64,000 nucleotides of DNA from Clostridioides difficile ATCC 9689 = DSM 1296 (lineage in GTDB: Bacteria; Bacillota; Clostridia; Peptostreptococcales; Peptostreptococcaceae). Within the stretch, counting starts at the first letter, position 1. Each line of letters begins with the position of its first letter. The translations under genes were made by a program, and so were the position numbers. The stretch spans positions 1,426,001-1,490,000 of the forward strand of contig NZ_CP011968.1 of NCBI RefSeq assembly GCF_001077535.1. Reading direction: 5' to 3'. The notes below the pieces were generated by a model. It made no database searches, was not told where the DNA came from, and saw nothing but the letters and a program-made list of their open reading frames with translations. Positions 18,580 to 26,802 of the stretch are shown here, in pieces.

Positions 18580-19488
18580 ATGTATAGTACAAAAATACTA
18601 GATGATTATGAGTATGAAACTTTTAATGTTTTTTCTACAAAATTAAATCCAAACACGAAACACGATTATTTATCAAAGGTTATACTGTTTAAAGAATTTT
18701 TAAAAGGGAAAGAATTGATTTATGCTACGAAAGAAGATTGTAAAAATTTTGTAGACTATATACAGACTAAATATGCGAAATCAACTTGTGAAAAGATATA
18801 TAGTTATTTACATAGTTTTTATAACTTCTTAAAAAAAGAAGGATACATAGATATAAATCCATTTAGATATGTAGAAAAACCCACAGTAACAAGAATAAAA
18901 ACAAAAGATGATGTTCTAAGTATACAAGAAATAAATAAACTTATAGGTATCCTACCAAAATTAAATATAAGAGATAGAGTAATAATAGTCTGTCTAGTTA
19001 CTACTGGGTGTTTATTAAATGAATTAGTTAGCTTAAAGTGGAAAGACCTTATGGTAGATGAAAACGATAACTCATATGTAAGGTTAGGTAAGGGAAGAAA
19101 AGAAAGAGTAGTTAAATTACATCCATACTTTTTTAAACTTTTAGAAGATTACAGGAATTATTCTGGGCTTCCAGAGGTAATAATACCTAGTGATGATTTT
19201 ATTTTTACAACTCAAAAGAGTAATTCTATAACAGATAGAAATGTCAGACTTATAGTCAAAAAAGCATTAGATTTAGCTGGACTTTCTCAATATTCAGCAA
19301 GAGATTTTAGACATTCATTTGCAGCAATAAGTTTAAGGCTTGGGGCAGATGAAAGTGATGTAAAAAATCAGCTTGGATGGAGTGATAAATACTATGCAAT
19401 TAGATATAAGTATGTATTAAATTTTGTTGATAGTGAAATAGTGGATTACTTAATTGAAAAAGATAATTTGGATATAAATAAAAAATAG
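18580..19488 (+). CDS. Tyrosine-recombinase-like protein with altered catalytic residues
   Basis: XerC/XerD-like protein of 302 residues with an N-terminal SAM-like core-binding domain (about 8-90) and a C-terminal catalytic-type domain. Against XerD the Lys (K174 in GKGRKER), second Arg (R244), Trp/His position (W267) and tyrosine (Y276) are present. The first catalytic Arg is Leu (TTGCLLNEL, L145) and the His of HxxR is Arg (R241 in RDFR). It may therefore be a non-catalytic or altered recombinase. ATG 18580 follows the SD AAAGGAG; a more upstream ATG contains that SD. No partner genes, att sites or mobile element borders are visible. Confidence 0.75.
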   Translation: MYSTKILDDYEYETFNVFSTKLNPNTKHDYLSKVILFKEFLKGKELIYATKEDCKNFVDYIQTKYAKSTCEKIYSYLHSFYNFLKKEGYIDINPFRYVEKPTVTRIKTKDDVLSIQEINKLIGILPKLNIRDRVIIVCLVTTGCLLNELVSLKWKDLMVDENDNSYVRLGKGRKERVVKLHPYFFKLLEDYRNYSGLPEVIIPSDDFIFTTQKSNSITDRNVRLIVKKALDLAGLSQYSARDFRHSFAAISLRLGADESDVKNQLGWSDKYYAIRYKYVLNFVDSEIVDYLIEKDNLDINKK

Positions 19489-19538
19489 TAATAAATAAAA
19501 AATACTATATATAAATGTGAACAAAAAATAAAAAAGTC

Positions 19539-19567
19539 TTGTTATAGTTCGTAAAATTATATATAAT
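19539..19567 (+). promoter_or_regulatory. Predicted purB promoter with PurBox-like element
   Basis: TTGTTA (19539-19544), 17 bases, TATAAT (19562-19567). The spacer, read on the minus strand, contains TTTTACGAACTAT, which matches 11 of 13 positions of the Bacillus PurR box AWWWCCGAACWWT. Only one box is seen, whereas PurR normally uses two. Confidence 0.5.
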
Positions 19568-19631
19568 TATTTATGTACTAATGTGTACACAGTAATCACA
19601 CGACAAAAGATTTAAGGAAGGTGCTAATATA

Positions 19632-21077
19632 ATGATAGATAATAAATATACTACTTACTCAAATCCACTTACAGACAGATATTGTAGCAAGGACATGAGT
19701 TATATATTTTCTCCACAATTTAAATTCTCTACATGGAGAAGGTTATGGGTTGCACTTGCAGAAGGTGAACATGAGTTAGGAATCAATATAACTGAAGAAC
19801 AATTAGATGAGCTAAGAGCTAATATAGATAATATAAATTTTGATGAAGCTAGAAAAATAGAAAAAGAAGTAAGACATGATGTAATGTCTCACGTAAAAGC
19901 TTATGGTTTACAATGTGAAAAAGCCAAAGGAATAATACATTTAGGAGCAACATCTGCATATGTTGGAGATAATACAGATGTTATACAAATGAATGAAGCT
20001 TTAAAACTTCTAAGAGTAAAGCTTGTAAATTTAATAAACAATTTAAAAGAATTTGCACTTAAGTACAAAGATATGCCAGCTCTTGGATTTACACACTTCC
20101 AAGCTGCTCAACTTACAACAGTAGGAAAAAGAGCTTGTTTATGGACTCAAGATTTAATTCTTGATTTGGAAGATTTAAACTATAGAATAGACAACATGAA
20201 GTTAAGAGGAGTTAAAGGTACTACTGGTACTCAAGCAAGTTTTTTAAGCTTATTTGAAGGAGACCACGAAAAAGTAAAAGAGTTAGATAAGAAAATTTGT
20301 AAAAAGATGGGATACCATTCTTCCTATGCAGTAAGTGGACAGACATATACTAGAAAGTTAGATTATCAAGTAATAAGCATACTATCAGGGATAGCTCAAA
20401 GTATGCATAAGATGACTAATGATATAAGACTTTTACAAAGTTTAAAAGAATTAGAAGAGCCATTTGAAAAAAATCAAATAGGTTCATCAGCAATGGCTTA
20501 TAAGAGGAATCCAATGAGAAGTGAGAGAATAGCATCTTTATCTAAGTATATAATCTCTGAATCTATAAGCCCTGCAATGGTACAAGCCACTCAATGGTTA
20601 GAGAGAACATTAGATGACTCAGCCAATAAGAGATTGGCAATACCTCAAGCATTTATGGCAGCAGATGCTATACTTGAAATAGGGATAAATGTAACTGATG
20701 GTTTAGTAGTATATGAAAATATGATAAATAGACGTGTAAATGAAGAACTTCCTTTTATGGCTACAGAAACAATACTTATGGAAGCTGTAAAAAGAGGTGG
20801 AGATAGACAGGAATTACATGAAATAATAAGAGAATATTCTATGAAAGCTGCCTATAGAGTAAAGCATGAAGGCAAGGATAATAACTTAATTGAACTTATA
20901 ATAAATGATGATTCATTTAAAATGAGCAAGGAAGAAATACTATCTATAATGGACCCAAAAAACTTTATAGGTAGAGCTCCAGAACAAGTTGTAGAATTTG
21001 TAAATGAAGTTGTAGAACCTGCTATAAAAGATTATAAGGAAGACTTAGGAAAAGTAGATGTAGACCTAAGAGTATAG
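19632..21077 (+). CDS. purB: Adenylosuccinate lyase
   Basis: Releases fumarate from SAICAR and from adenylosuccinate in purine and AMP synthesis. It has 481 residues with the fumarase/aspartase superfamily signature GSSAMAYKRNP, in which the Ser is catalytic, and conserved HLGATSAYVGDNTD- and TQASF-type stretches. SD AAGGAAGGTG is upstream of ATG. A perfect-stem terminator follows, so it is monocistronic. It is not linked to other pur genes here. The promoter has a PurBox-like element. Confidence 0.95.
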   Translation: MIDNKYTTYSNPLTDRYCSKDMSYIFSPQFKFSTWRRLWVALAEGEHELGINITEEQLDELRANIDNINFDEARKIEKEVRHDVMSHVKAYGLQCEKAKGIIHLGATSAYVGDNTDVIQMNEALKLLRVKLVNLINNLKEFALKYKDMPALGFTHFQAAQLTTVGKRACLWTQDLILDLEDLNYRIDNMKLRGVKGTTGTQASFLSLFEGDHEKVKELDKKICKKMGYHSSYAVSGQTYTRKLDYQVISILSGIAQSMHKMTNDIRLLQSLKELEEPFEKNQIGSSAMAYKRNPMRSERIASLSKYIISESISPAMVQATQWLERTLDDSANKRLAIPQAFMAADAILEIGINVTDGLVVYENMINRRVNEELPFMATETILMEAVKRGGDRQELHEIIREYSMKAAYRVKHEGKDNNLIELIINDDSFKMSKEEILSIMDPKNFIGRAPEQVVEFVNEVVEPAIKDYKEDLGKVDVDLRV

Positions 21078-21388
21078 AATTGTACAGATAAAATATAATT
21101 AAAAACGGCTATCTTATTTATAAATAAGATAGCCATTTTAATGGGCTAGCGTCTTCTCTCCACCGCTGTGAAGAGTTCTTCTTTACTTACTATACCATGA
21201 ATTTAATAAAATAGCTATATAAATAATATTTAATTAGGAATAATATAAATAAAAATAAAAAAATGATAAGATTACTAATTAAATTTAAACATTCAGCAAA
21301 AACTATTGTACTTGCAATATTTTTAATGTAAACTGAAATAAAGTTATTTAGATAATTTAATAAATTTTAAAACAACCGAGGTGATTAT
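21078..21388. other. Intergenic region upstream of marR-type gene
   Basis: After the purB terminator there is a comparatively GC-rich stretch (about 21142-21180) of no recognised identity, then AT-rich DNA. A possible promoter for the regulator is TTGTAC (21306-21311), 17 bases, TAAACT (21329-21334). Confidence 0.4.
21107..21141 (+). terminator. Terminator of purB
   Basis: A perfect inverted repeat of 14+14 bases (21107-21134) with A-rich and T-rich flanks; the order of bases works in both directions. Confidence 0.85.
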
Positions 21389-21841
21389 ATGAACTATATA
21401 GTAAAAGATACCATAAGTTTTTTAGTAAAAACATTTCCTAAGATTTATTCTAGCCTGTACTTAGAAGACCTAAAAAAATTTGCACCAGATTATAATGTAA
21501 ATAAAACACAATTAAGAGCATTAGTTTTCATAAAAAATTATGGAGTAATAAGTATGACTGATTTATGCTCTAAGTTAAATATAGAAAAAGGCAGTTTAAC
21601 TAGTATGGTTGATGATTTAACTGATAAGAAGTATGTAACAAGGAAAAGAGATTTAGTTGATAGAAGAAAATATCTAATTGACATTACTGAAGAGGGAGAT
21701 AAGATAGCAACTGATTTTATGGATAAATTAAGTGATGGTTTAGGAGAAAAACTTTCTAAATTAACTGAAGAAGACAGAAAAAAATATTTAGAAGCAATAA
21801 ATACTCTTCAATATATATTAAACAAAGAAGAATTTAGATAG
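21389..21841 (+). CDS. MarR family transcriptional regulator
   Basis: Winged-helix regulator of 150 residues. The recognition helix region is MTDLCSKLNIEKGSLTSMVDDL, residues about 57-78, and the wing has the hallmark DRRKYLIDITEEG, residues about 91-103. MarR proteins bind DNA as dimers and are usually released by small ligands or oxidation. SD GAGGTG precedes ATG. It is transcribed alone and followed by a terminator, so the targets cannot be read from its neighbours; autoregulation is usual. No dyad clear enough to call its operator was seen. Confidence 0.85.
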   Translation: MNYIVKDTISFLVKTFPKIYSSLYLEDLKKFAPDYNVNKTQLRALVFIKNYGVISMTDLCSKLNIEKGSLTSMVDDLTDKKYVTRKRDLVDRRKYLIDITEEGDKIATDFMDKLSDGLGEKLSKLTEEDRKKYLEAINTLQYILNKEEFR

Positions 21842-21931
21842 AAAAAATATAAAAATTTTTGTATTTAATGGTACTAAGATTAATTCTTTGTTATTCATTT
21901 AACTATATAATTATAAGTCTAAATACAATCT

Positions 21932-21968
21932 AAAAAGTACATCTTAAATTTTCTTGATGTACTTTTTT
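21932..21968 (+). terminator. Terminator of marR-type gene
   Basis: AAAAAGTACATC pairs with GATGTACTTTTTT around a twelve-base loop, ending in six T. Confidence 0.8.
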
Positions 21969-21980
21969 ATAATTTCTCTA

Positions 21981-22064
21981 ACTAAGGCAAGACAAGTTTT
22001 AGATGCTTTAATTAAAGTGAATAAAGATTACTGGCCAACACTATATAAAGAAAATGAAAAATAG
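21981..22064 (+). pseudogene. Short orphan coding remnant
   Basis: An open frame with a protein-like composition ends at TAG 22062-22064 (27 codons from 21981; the tail reads KVNKDYWPTLYKENEK). It has no start codon or SD and follows directly on a terminator. It looks like the 3' end of a lost gene, but it is too short to assign. The rest of 21842-22175 holds only two terminators. Confidence 0.3.
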
Positions 22065-22099
22065 TCAGGTCTAAGTCTTAATTAATATATTAATTAAGA

Positions 22100-22142
22100 A
22101 ATGTCCCCTTTTCAAATAATATCTGAAAAGGGGACATTTTAT
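22100..22142. terminator. Terminator downstream of the aminotransferase gene
   Basis: AATGTCCCCTTTTC (22100-22113) pairs with GAAAAGGGGACATT (22125-22138). It is a strong, GC-containing stem. The minus-strand aminotransferase gene ends 38 bases away. Confidence 0.8.
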
Positions 22143-22175
22143 ATCATTAAATTTATATAAATTAAGTTTAAAAAA

Positions 22176-23372
22176 TTATTTTTGTAAAGCTACATATTGC
22201 TCTAAACCTTCTTTTAATAATGTAGCAGCTCTATGAAGGTCTTTTTCATTTAAGATGTAAGCTAATCTTATTTCATCACGTCCTAAACCTGGAGTAGCAT
22301 AGAATCCTTCAGCAGGGCAAACCATAACTGTTTCATTATCTTTGTTAAATTCTTTTAACATCCAAATTGTGAAATCTTCTGCATTTTCAACTGGTAATTT
22401 AGCAACTATATAGAAAGCACCAGTTGGTTTTTTACATATAACACCTTCAACCTTCATTAATTCATTGTATAATACATCTCTTCTTTTTTTGTACTCTTCA
22501 TTAACTTCTTTGAAGTAAGAAACAGGAGTTTTGTATAACTCAACAGCTCCTATTTGCTCTAATGTAGGAACACAAAGTCTTCCTTGACATAATTTAAGGA
22601 TTTGAGCGATAAGACCTTTATTTTTGCAAGCGATAGAACCAATTCTAGCACCACAAGCACTGTATCTCTTAGAAACACTGTCTATTATTATAACTCTATC
22701 CTGTACACCCTCTAAGTTACCACAGCTTGTATACTCAAGCCCATCATAAACAAATTCTCTATAAACTTCATCTGCTATTATCCATAAATCTTTTTCTTTA
22801 GCTATTTCAGCTAGGATATTAAGTTCTTCTTTTGTATAAATTGCACCAGTTGGATTTCCTGGGTTAGAAAGAATTATAGCCTTAGTTTTATCATCTACTT
22901 TAGACAATATTTCTTCTTTAGATGGAAGGTGGAAACCGTTTTCTGCCTTTGTTGTAACAGCATTAACTTCTACGTTTACAGATTGACCAAATCCATTGTA
23001 GTTTGTATAGAATGGTTCTGGAACTAATAGATTATCTCCTGGGTCACAAACTGCCATCATAGTGAAAAGTAAAGCTTCACTACCACCATTAGTTACTAAT
23101 AATTCATCTTTTTCAAAATTCATATCGTAAGTTTTATAGTAATTTTGAAGTGCTTCTAATAATTCTGGAATACCTTCTGATGTAGCATATTCTAAGACTT
23201 CGCTATCAAAGTTTTTAACAGCATCAAAAAATCCTTTAGGAGTTTTTATGTCTGGTTGTCCTATGTTTAAGTGATATACTTTGATTCCTTTATCTTTTGC
23301 TGCTTGTGCAAATGGAACAAGTTTTCTGATTGGAGAGGCTTGCATTGCACTAACTCTGTTTGAATAATTCAT
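22176..23372 (-). CDS. Class I/II pyridoxal-phosphate aminotransferase
   Basis: Fold-type I aminotransferase of 398 residues, of the aspartate/alanine aminotransferase-like group. Visible features are the N-terminal LNIGQPDIKTP, the GGSEALLF cofactor-binding loop, LSNPGNPTGAIY, the DEVYREF segment with the PLP-oxygen ligand, and the PLP lysine in SVSKRYSACGARIGS near 235. The C-terminal arginine for the substrate carboxylate lies in GRDEIRLAY. Substrate preference cannot be told from sequence. SD GGGGGT is 7-8 bases before ATG. Single-gene unit ended by a strong terminator. Confidence 0.9.
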   Translation of the reverse strand: MNYSNRVSAMQASPIRKLVPFAQAAKDKGIKVYHLNIGQPDIKTPKGFFDAVKNFDSEVLEYATSEGIPELLEALQNYYKTYDMNFEKDELLVTNGGSEALLFTMMAVCDPGDNLLVPEPFYTNYNGFGQSVNVEVNAVTTKAENGFHLPSKEEILSKVDDKTKAIILSNPGNPTGAIYTKEELNILAEIAKEKDLWIIADEVYREFVYDGLEYTSCGNLEGVQDRVIIIDSVSKRYSACGARIGSIACKNKGLIAQILKLCQGRLCVPTLEQIGAVELYKTPVSYFKEVNEEYKKRRDVLYNELMKVEGVICKKPTGAFYIVAKLPVENAEDFTIWMLKEFNKDNETVMVCPAEGFYATPGLGRDEIRLAYILNEKDLHRAATLLKEGLEQYVALQK

Positions 23373-23756
23373 TTTAATACCCCCTATTTAATTTAAATAC
23401 GTATATTGTATTATGTAAATTGTATGTTTGAATACAAGACATCTTTACAAGATAATAATAACATACTTATGGGTAAAAATCATCAAAAAAAATTAATATA
23501 GCTTTAAAATAAACTTTTAACAAATTATAGTAAAATACCCATGTTTATGCCACTAAATTATGTATTCATAAATTAATTTATAGTAAGATAATATTCTGAT
23601 ATACTGATAGTGATTTTTTAGTTATAATCTTTCAGCTATAGACAAAATATATAATAATAAATATGCAAAATTATAAAAAATATTATAAATTTATTTAACA
23701 GATACGATAAATATCATATAATTATATTAAAGGCTATTAACTAAGAGGTGTTAATT
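23373..23756. other. 384-base divergent intergenic region
   Basis: AT-rich region between the aminotransferase (leftward) and GalT-like (rightward) genes. The rightward promoter is probably TTTAAC (23694-23699), 17 bases, TATAAT (23717-23722). No riboswitch-like or repeat structure was seen. Confidence 0.5.
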
Positions 23757-24707
23757 ATGAAAGAATTAAGAATAGATCCAATTACCAATGATGTTGTTAT
23801 ATTTGCTACAGATAGGTTAAAAAGACCTTTAGATACAGCAGATATCCCAAATGAAGATGAAGAAACTAATGAATATGATGAAGAATGCCCATTTTGCAAA
23901 GGAAATGAAGCTCATGCAACTGATGCATTATTTGAAATAGATAGTGAAGAAGGATGGCTTGTAAAATCTGTCTACAATAAATTTCCTATAATTGATGATA
24001 TGGCAAGAGATGTATATGGTGTTCATGAAGTAATGATAGAGAGCGATAAACATAATCGTAGTTTTTATAACATGAGTCAAAAAGAATTTGAAGATGTTTT
24101 TTTTATGTATAGAAATAGATTTAGAGATTTGTCGAAAGATGATAAAGTAGAGTATGTTAGTATCTTCAAAAACTTCTTGAGAAAGGCAGGAGCATCTTTG
24201 ATGCATCCACATGCACAAATATTGTCTATGTCTTTTATTCCACCTGAAATTACGAATGAACTGTTGGTTTCAAAGGAGTATTATGACAGCAATAAAAGCT
24301 CTTTGTATGATGATTTAATAGAAAATGAAATAAGTTTAGATAGAAGAGTTGTTTATAATGGAGAAGCTTTTTTGGTACTTATACCATATGCAACCAAGTA
24401 TAGTGGAGAAGTAAGAATAATATTTAAAGATAAAATAGAGTTTGGTGAGTTAAATGATAATAATATACAGGAGCTTTCTACAATATTTGAAAAGTTGTTT
24501 AAGAAGTTATACAATATCAATGGATATATGCCATTTAATTTATGTATTCACACTCATCCAACAAAGATTGAAACAAAATCGTATTTTAATGTTCATATGC
24601 ACATAATCCCAAGAAAATATAATTTTGGAGGATTTGAACTTGGAACAAATATGTATGTTTCTTCAATGAGCCCTGAAGATTTAACAAAAAAGTTAAAAAT
24701 TGATTAA
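23757..24707 (+). CDS. Galactose-1-phosphate uridylyltransferase-like protein
   Basis: HIT-superfamily nucleotidyltransferase of 316 residues. The active-site motif is HPHAQI (about residues 151-156). A zinc-type C-x2-C pair (CPFC) lies near 44-47, and a second half has FNVHMHIIPRKYN. It resembles GalT-type enzymes that move a nucleotidyl group between a hexose-1-phosphate and UDP-sugar, but it is distant, and no other Leloir genes are nearby. Another substrate is possible. The open frame starts at GTG 23748, which overlaps the SD GAGGTG, so ATG 23757 is used. Confidence 0.75.
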   Translation: MKELRIDPITNDVVIFATDRLKRPLDTADIPNEDEETNEYDEECPFCKGNEAHATDALFEIDSEEGWLVKSVYNKFPIIDDMARDVYGVHEVMIESDKHNRSFYNMSQKEFEDVFFMYRNRFRDLSKDDKVEYVSIFKNFLRKAGASLMHPHAQILSMSFIPPEITNELLVSKEYYDSNKSSLYDDLIENEISLDRRVVYNGEAFLVLIPYATKYSGEVRIIFKDKIEFGELNDNNIQELSTIFEKLFKKLYNINGYMPFNLCIHTHPTKIETKSYFNVHMHIIPRKYNFGGFELGTNMYVSSMSPEDLTKKLKID

Positions 24708-24810
24708 AACATATATTTTTAGGTATTAAGTAAATAGTAATTTTAGATGAAATTATAGTATAGCATTGTTAAAATAAAAGTGAATTAAGAATTTACAATA
24801 AAATTGTTGA

Positions 24811-24847
24811 AAAGCCCCCATCTTTAGCTATGGGGAGTGTGTCAATG
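24811..24847 (+). mobile_element. Possible IS200/IS605-type end remnant
   Basis: AAGCCCCCATCTTTAGCTATGGGGAGTG-type hairpin: CCCCAT (24815-24821 region) pairs with ATGGGG (24830-24835) around CTTTAGCT, then GTGTGTCAATG. The form is that of the terminal hairpins of IS200/IS605 elements. No transposase or tnpB is present. It also lies where a terminator or the xth leader would be, so either reading is possible. Confidence 0.4.
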
Positions 24848-24867
24848 TTTAGATGAGGAGTATAAGT

Positions 24868-25620
24868 ATGAAATTTATATCATGGAATGTTAATGGAATA
24901 AGAGCTTGTGTTGGGAAAGGATTTTTAGACTTTTTCAAAGAAGTAGATGCAGATATATTTTGTTTACAAGAAACTAAATTGCAAGAAGGGCAAATAGAGT
25001 TAGATTTACCAGGATATTTTCAATATTGGAATTATGCTGAGAGAAAGGGTTATTCAGGTACTGCTATATTTACAAAAAAAGAGCCTTTAAAAGTAATGTA
25101 TGGAATAAATATAGAAGAACATGATAAAGAGGGTAGAGTGATAACTCTAGAGTTTGAAGATTTTTACTTTGTTACAGTATATACGCCAAATTCTCAATCT
25201 GAATTAAAGAGACTAGAATATAGAACTAGATGGGAAGACGACTTTATAGATTATTTAACCAAACTAGATAATCATAAGCCTGTAATTGTGTGTGGAGATA
25301 TGAACGTTGCACATAAAGAAATAGATTTAAAAAATCCTAAAAATAATATGAAAAATGCAGGTTTTACTAAAGAAGAAAGAGAGAAGTTTTCTAAATTATT
25401 AGACAGTGGGTTTATAGACACATATAGATATTTTAATCCTGATAAAGAAGGTGTTTATAGTTGGTGGTCATATAGATTTAATGCAAGAAAAAATAATGCA
25501 GGGTGGAGAATAGATTATTTTTGTGCATCCAAAAAATTAGAAGATAGATTAGTAAGTGCGGATATACACACTGAAATATTAGGTTCAGACCATTGTCCAG
25601 TTGAATTAGAGATAAAATAA
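24868..25620 (+). CDS. xth: Exodeoxyribonuclease III (ExoA/Xth AP endonuclease)
   Basis: Cuts at abasic sites and removes 3' blocks in base-excision repair. It has 250 residues with all signature motifs of the endonuclease/exonuclease/phosphatase fold: SWNVNGIRA at the N-terminus, LQETKLQ with the metal-binding Glu, GDMNVAHKEIDL, GWRIDYF, and SDHCPVELEI with the catalytic Asp-His pair. The start ATG 24868 follows GAGGAG (24855-24860); an in-frame upstream ATG lacks an SD. The leader contains the IS605-like hairpin. Confidence 0.95.
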   Translation: MKFISWNVNGIRACVGKGFLDFFKEVDADIFCLQETKLQEGQIELDLPGYFQYWNYAERKGYSGTAIFTKKEPLKVMYGINIEEHDKEGRVITLEFEDFYFVTVYTPNSQSELKRLEYRTRWEDDFIDYLTKLDNHKPVIVCGDMNVAHKEIDLKNPKNNMKNAGFTKEEREKFSKLLDSGFIDTYRYFNPDKEGVYSWWSYRFNARKNNAGWRIDYFCASKKLEDRLVSADIHTEILGSDHCPVELEIK

Positions 25621-25639
25621 AAATTAATTATGATAAAAA

Positions 25640-25702
25640 TTGGGCTGTAGATATAAATTTAAAGTTAACTAGTTTTTTAATCTACATGCCTATTTTTTAT
25701 CT
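25640..25702. terminator. Terminator between converging xth and exonuclease genes
   Basis: TGTAGAT and ATCTACA form the stem, flanked by GGGC and GCC, with TATTTTTT after it. The loop is long (about 25 bases). Confidence 0.5.
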
Positions 25703-25711
25703 AAATAAACT

Positions 25712-26488
25712 CTATTTGTTTTTTCTTTGCTTAACATTTTCTAATGTAAATTGATTTGTTTTCCCCATATTATAAGCTAAGTTAATGATTTTTTTCTCGT
25801 CTTTAGTTAATTCACGATTTAAAATTTTCCTAAATTCATCAAATAACTTATCATAATCAACTCTTTTTTTATTAGAATATCTTATAGTTTTAGGTTTTAT
25901 ACTCGTATAAAGATATATATCTGGGACTATACTTGGATTGTATATCTTAATAAAAACTTTAGCAGTATAATATGCATCATTTAAAGCATTGTGATAAGAC
26001 ATTTTTTCATCAAGTTCTAATATAGAAATAGCATTTTGTAGGCCAATGCTTTTTCCTGCTGGATTATTGAAATATTTAGATGCATGTTGTTGTATATTAA
26101 TATAAGATTTAGGTAAGGAATTTGATGGTAGCTTGTGATAGTTGATATTCCTGTATAATTCCTTTAAATCTCCAGCTCCCCAAACACATAATATAGGGTC
26201 TTGTGATGATATAAATTTTATAAAATTGTTGTAGACCTCAGGGAAAGTAGGCGAATCATTAAAATCAGAATTTTTAATATTAGTCATACGACTAATAAAG
26301 GGATGTATGTCTTTATAAATTGTAGGTTTTACATAGCTATTAAACGTATCTATTATATTGAATTTAGAATCCAATTTAATTGCTCCTATTTGTATAATTT
26401 CAAAAGGACACTTTTCATTGGATACAGTTTTATTGAGTTTTTTATCAAATCCTTGGTTAAATTCCAAATCGAAAATTATGTATTCCAT
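25712..26488 (-). CDS. DEDDh-family 3'-5' exonuclease
   Basis: RNase T/DnaQ-type exonuclease of 258 residues. The Exo I motif is IFDLEFN (D7, E9), Exo II is probably the VWGAGDLKEL region with Asp, and Exo III is HNALNDAYYTAKVF with His and Asp. It resembles KapD/ERI1-like stand-alone exonucleases rather than a polymerase subunit. Substrate (RNA or DNA) is not known. The C-terminal 60 residues are basic with no recognised domain. Single-gene unit with an SD of TAGGAG type upstream of ATG. Confidence 0.82.
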   Translation of the reverse strand: MEYIIFDLEFNQGFDKKLNKTVSNEKCPFEIIQIGAIKLDSKFNIIDTFNSYVKPTIYKDIHPFISRMTNIKNSDFNDSPTFPEVYNNFIKFISSQDPILCVWGAGDLKELYRNINYHKLPSNSLPKSYINIQQHASKYFNNPAGKSIGLQNAISILELDEKMSYHNALNDAYYTAKVFIKIYNPSIVPDIYLYTSIKPKTIRYSNKKRVDYDKLFDEFRKILNRELTKDEKKIINLAYNMGKTNQFTLENVKQRKNK

Positions 26489-26802
26489 AAAGTTTATCTC
26501 CTAAATTTTTTTATTATTTCTTTTACTATAGATTATATTATAAATAAAATTAAATTTTCAAATAAAAATACTTTTATTTTAGTATACCCCATATTTGTAA
26601 AAATGTTAAACTATTGTATGTATAATATTTTTTCCAATAAAAAATATTGCGAACTTTTTATACTTGATATATAATAATATAAATAAAAACACGAATAAAA
26701 CACGAATAATTTGCAAGAAAAATTCATAAATGTAAGGAAAATGAAATTTATCTTGTATTTAACAAAATAAAATATACATAAAAATTATGGGAGAGTGGAA
26801 AA
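26489..26802. other. 314-base intergenic region upstream of glutamine synthetase
   Basis: Very AT-rich. It holds the predicted glutamine synthetase promoter (26647-26675) and, in the leader, two tandem copies of AACACGAATAA near 26688-26709. No glutamine riboswitch or T-box motif was recognised. Confidence 0.5.
26647..26675 (+). promoter_or_regulatory. Predicted promoter of glutamine synthetase gene
   Basis: TTGCGA (26647-26652), 17 bases, TATAAT (26670-26675), about 120 bases upstream of the start codon. Confidence 0.6.

Noticed and set aside
18580-19488. Integrase marking a mobile element around 18-20 kb
   Set aside because: Neighbours (uppP, purB) are housekeeping genes, no direct repeats or tRNA gene flank it, and two catalytic residues are replaced.
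21107-21134. Operator dyad for the downstream MarR regulator
   Set aside because: The 28-base perfect palindrome lies 30 bases after the purB stop with A/T-rich flanks and about 255 bases before marR, so a terminator is the simpler reading.
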